64,000 bases of DNA, taken from NCBI GenBank assembly GCA_014607495.2, contig CP053162.1, positions 1,426,001 through 1,490,000 on the forward strand, written 5' to 3'. The stretch comes from Carposina sasakii. Taxonomy: Eukaryota > Arthropoda > Insecta > Lepidoptera > Carposinidae. The first letter of the stretch is position 1. Every line of letters begins with the position of its first letter. The translations under genes were made by a program, and so were the position numbers. Below, piece after piece: positions 62,130-64,000 of this stretch. The notes under the pieces are model-generated. The model did not search any database. It saw only the letters and a program-made list of their open reading frames with translations, and was not told where the DNA came from.

Positions 62130-62240
62130 GGTTTTGACTAACAAGTGGTCTCAGCTATGATAAGCATAGCTGTGAGATCTCCTTCATATTCTGGCTCTCT
62201 CATTTTGGAAACACAGCTATGTGTTTTGTTTACATTACAG
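62130..62240 (-). repeat. C-family 5' half
   Basis: CAAGTGGTCTCAGCTATGAT, AAGCATAGCTGTGAGATCTC, CTTCATATTCTGGCTCTCTC and AACACAGCTATGTG. Confidence 0.55.
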
Positions 62241-62314
62241 TGCTTGACTACTTATCAAAAAAATTGCCCTATGGATGGTACTCCTATCAAACCAATTGAA
62301 AAGTGACACCTATA

Positions 62315-62977
62315 CAAGGTGTAACAGAAAGGGTATGTTAAGCGAAAAGCTATTTAAATAGACCACTATAGAGAACCTATTTCCAAAATTAGAGACTCGA
62401 AATCACATGTTCACTTTTCAAGATTGTATGAACATTCCTGAGTTAAATATTGAATTGTATCAGGCGTCACTATTCGGAAGTTCAAATCTCTATTGAGGGA
62501 TCGCCCACCACCGGGCCCTACACCCTCCGCTGACCCTCGGATCTGCCTACTCATGATCACGAACACAAGACACTACAGTCGCAACGAGAAGCCAGATCCA
62601 AGCACCTAGCATGCAACCATAAATACATAGCTGCTAATCTATGTCATATATTAATATGTCGATTGAAGTTTTAATTGGTTTTCGGATTAGCAGCTATGTA
62701 TTTATGGTTGCATGCTAGGTGCTTGGATCTGGCTTCTCGTTGCGACTGTAGTGTCTTGTGTTCGTGATCATGAGTAGGCAGATCCGAGGGTCAGCGGAGG
62801 GTGTAGGGCCCGGTGGTGGGCGATCCCTCAATAGACATTCCTGAGTTGTTTAGGAATTCTCTATACAATCTGGAAAAATACACATGTGATTTTGATTCTG
62901 AAATTTTGTGGGTAGGTTCTTTTTGGTGGGCTATTTACATAGTTTTTCGCTTAACATACCCCATTTGTTATACCTTG
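62315..62977. mobile_element. M1 MITE interrupted by a Penelope-like palindrome
   Basis: Left end CAAGGTGTAACAGAAAGGGT, right end TTGTTATACCTTG, with TA flanks. The M1 parts are 62,315-62,444 and 62,835-62,977. The interrupting piece is listed separately. Confidence 0.85.
62445..62834. mobile_element. Penelope-like palindromic insertion, 150-bp perfect arms
   Basis: Inserted in M1 with a 13-bp target duplication ACATTCCTGAGTT (62,432-62,444 and 62,835-62,847). It consists of a 45-bp single-copy stretch, arm 62,490-62,639, a 45-bp spacer, and arm 62,685-62,834. The arms are exact inverted copies by eye. Each arm matches 6,965-7,120 of the ribozyme-bearing fragment, and the spacer keeps ATATGTCGATTGAAGTTTTA, the sequence around the predicted cleavage site, but not the CTGATGA/GAAA core. 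Inverted terminal repeats and variable target duplications are known for Penelope-like elements. Confidence 0.75.
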
Positions 62978-63542
62978 TATAATTTGTAAAAGCTATATAT
63001 ATCTGCACACCTGTGGAATTATTTCACATCTATAAAAAAAAAAAACTATGGACTAAGAGACGACTTTTTAATGTCGTTGCGATATCGTTGAATTATTATC
63101 ACGAAATAGCCAAAATGCCTGTAACCACATCACATCCAGCAGTGGACTGCAATAGGCTGGCGACGACTAATCTAACCTAACCTACCATTTCATGAAATGT
63201 CCATTAAATTGATGACTGCAACATATATAATGTAATAAAGAATGAAGCATCTAGAGTTAAATGTAGAAATAATCGAAATAAAAAAAGAAAACTTTAATTA
63301 ATCTCGAGTTGTAAAAAATAAGATGAATGAAAATTATAATTGGGAAGCACGATTCATTACAGTCAGTTTTGTAAAACAAATATAAACTTTACAGAAACAA
63401 GTAAATAAACCGCAATTACCATTTAAAATATACAAAAAGTCACTCCAAAGGGAACTCAAGCCTTCGCGTTGATGCACGTTTTTACAAAAATATTGAGTAC
63501 TGGATAAGGTAAATAAAATTTAAAAATATAGGTATATTATAT
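62978..63542. other. Unannotated DNA with a LINE-tail phrase
   Basis: ATCCAGCAGTGGACTGCAAT with AGGCTGGCGACGA near 63,134-63,165 is an RTE-type LINE tail phrase. The rest is AT-rich and unrecognised. Confidence 0.4.
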
Positions 63543-63666
63543 ACACACGACTGTGTTCATGCACACGGCTGTGTTCATGCACACGGCTGTGTTCATACAC
63601 ACGGCTGTGTTCATGCACACGGCTGTGTTCATGGACACGGCTGTGTTCATACACACGGCTGTGTTC
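63543..63666. repeat. 18-bp minisatellite, about 7 units
   Basis: Unit GCACACGGCTGTGTTCAT, with the first base varying (G or A) and single changes in two units. The unit contains the CACACGGCTGTG start of the C-family repeat, and the array runs straight into C-family sequence, so it appears to be an expansion of that segment. Confidence 0.9.
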
Positions 63667-63722
63667 TACTAGAATTTCGGGGGTAGATGTTAATGATCAG
63701 TGACAGGTTGCTAGCTTATCGT
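63667..63722 (+). repeat. C-family repeat remnant after the minisatellite
   Basis: TGTTAATGATCAGTGACAGG and TTGCTAGCTTATCG are C-family middle sequence; the rest is lost. Confidence 0.65.
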
Positions 63723-63732
63723 TTATTTATGA

Positions 63733-64000
63733 CTAGTGGACGCCCGCGACTCCGTCCGCATGGACTACAGAAAAAACAAAATGTCGAAATTATCCGGGGT
63801 AAAAATATTTTCCCGGGATAAAAAGTTGCCTGTAAGTTAAGTGGGACCAGTCACAATATACTCCTGAAAACTCAATCAAAATCGGTTCAGCTGTTTCTGA
63901 GATAAGTATGCACAAACGCACAGACAAACAGATAAACCGCAAATAGACAAAAAATCCAAAAATCATTATTTTGGGTACTATTGCGTTGATAATATTTTAT
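63733..64000 (+). repeat. R-family RTE-like repeat, cut by the window end
   Basis: CTAGTGGACGCCCGCGACTC, CGGGGTAAAAATATTTTCCC, ATCAAAATCGGTTCAGCTGT and TACTATTGCGTTGATAATAT; very close to the copy at 13,871. Confidence 0.78.

Noticed and set aside
63543..63666. Regular repeats considered as a CRISPR array
   Set aside because: The units are contiguous without spacers and the window is eukaryotic.

Overview
The window is eukaryotic, AT-rich and gene-poor, and is built almost wholly of transposable elements in several layers. The repeat vocabulary points to a lepidopteran insect (moth or butterfly): RTE-type LINE tails ending near TATAATATTAGTATAGAT, tRNA-headed SINEs, CR1/Jockey-like LINE ends with short A/T tails, a piggyBac-like element with TTAA duplications, many small palindromic MITEs, and a BEL/Pao LTR retrotransposon. 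This assignment is inference from families; no host gene is visible to confirm it. I found no host protein-coding exon, rRNA or functional tRNA that I can support. Family labels such as M1, A, C, R, S1 and T are local to this annotation.

Layout. 1-17.3 kb holds scattered old repeats: M1, M2 and M3 MITEs, R and C interspersed repeats, a Penelope-like fragment with a hammerhead-ribozyme-like core (7.0-7.2 kb), a 127-bp tandem array inside an RTE-like repeat (8.2-9.0 kb), and two inverted A-type MITEs (14.3-15.4 kb). 17,328-23,834 is a complete, apparently intact BEL/Pao retrotransposon: 331-bp LTRs that look identical, 5-bp target duplication GTAAA, and one uninterrupted 1805-aa Gag-Pol frame. 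23.8-27.2 kb has SINEs and unannotated DNA. 27.9-30.3 kb is a nested stack: an A-type MITE split by an RTE-like tandem-array element and by a piggyBac-like deletion derivative, which is itself split by a 177-bp hAT MITE. Each insertion has its own target duplication.

30.7-50 kb carries decayed LINE 3' ends (CR1/Jockey-like, RTE-like, and one with an RNase H domain), SINEs and further MITEs. 54.7-55.4 kb is a compound palindrome flanked by direct repeats of about 104 bp. A 500-bp assembly gap follows at 55,969-56,468. The right end has more SINEs and LINE ends, and an M1 MITE split by a perfect 150-bp inverted repeat related to the Penelope-like fragment, with a 13-bp target duplication (62.3-63.0 kb). 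It also has an 18-bp minisatellite at 63.5 kb.

How the parts relate: the only gene set that looks functional is the BEL element, which encodes everything needed for its own reverse transcription and integration. The non-autonomous elements would depend on transposases and LINE enzymes encoded elsewhere. The nesting gives a relative order of insertion. I did not find a convincing new multi-gene system. The most unusual objects are the ribozyme-bearing Penelope-like pieces, the tandem arrays with higher-order structure, and the compound palindromes.
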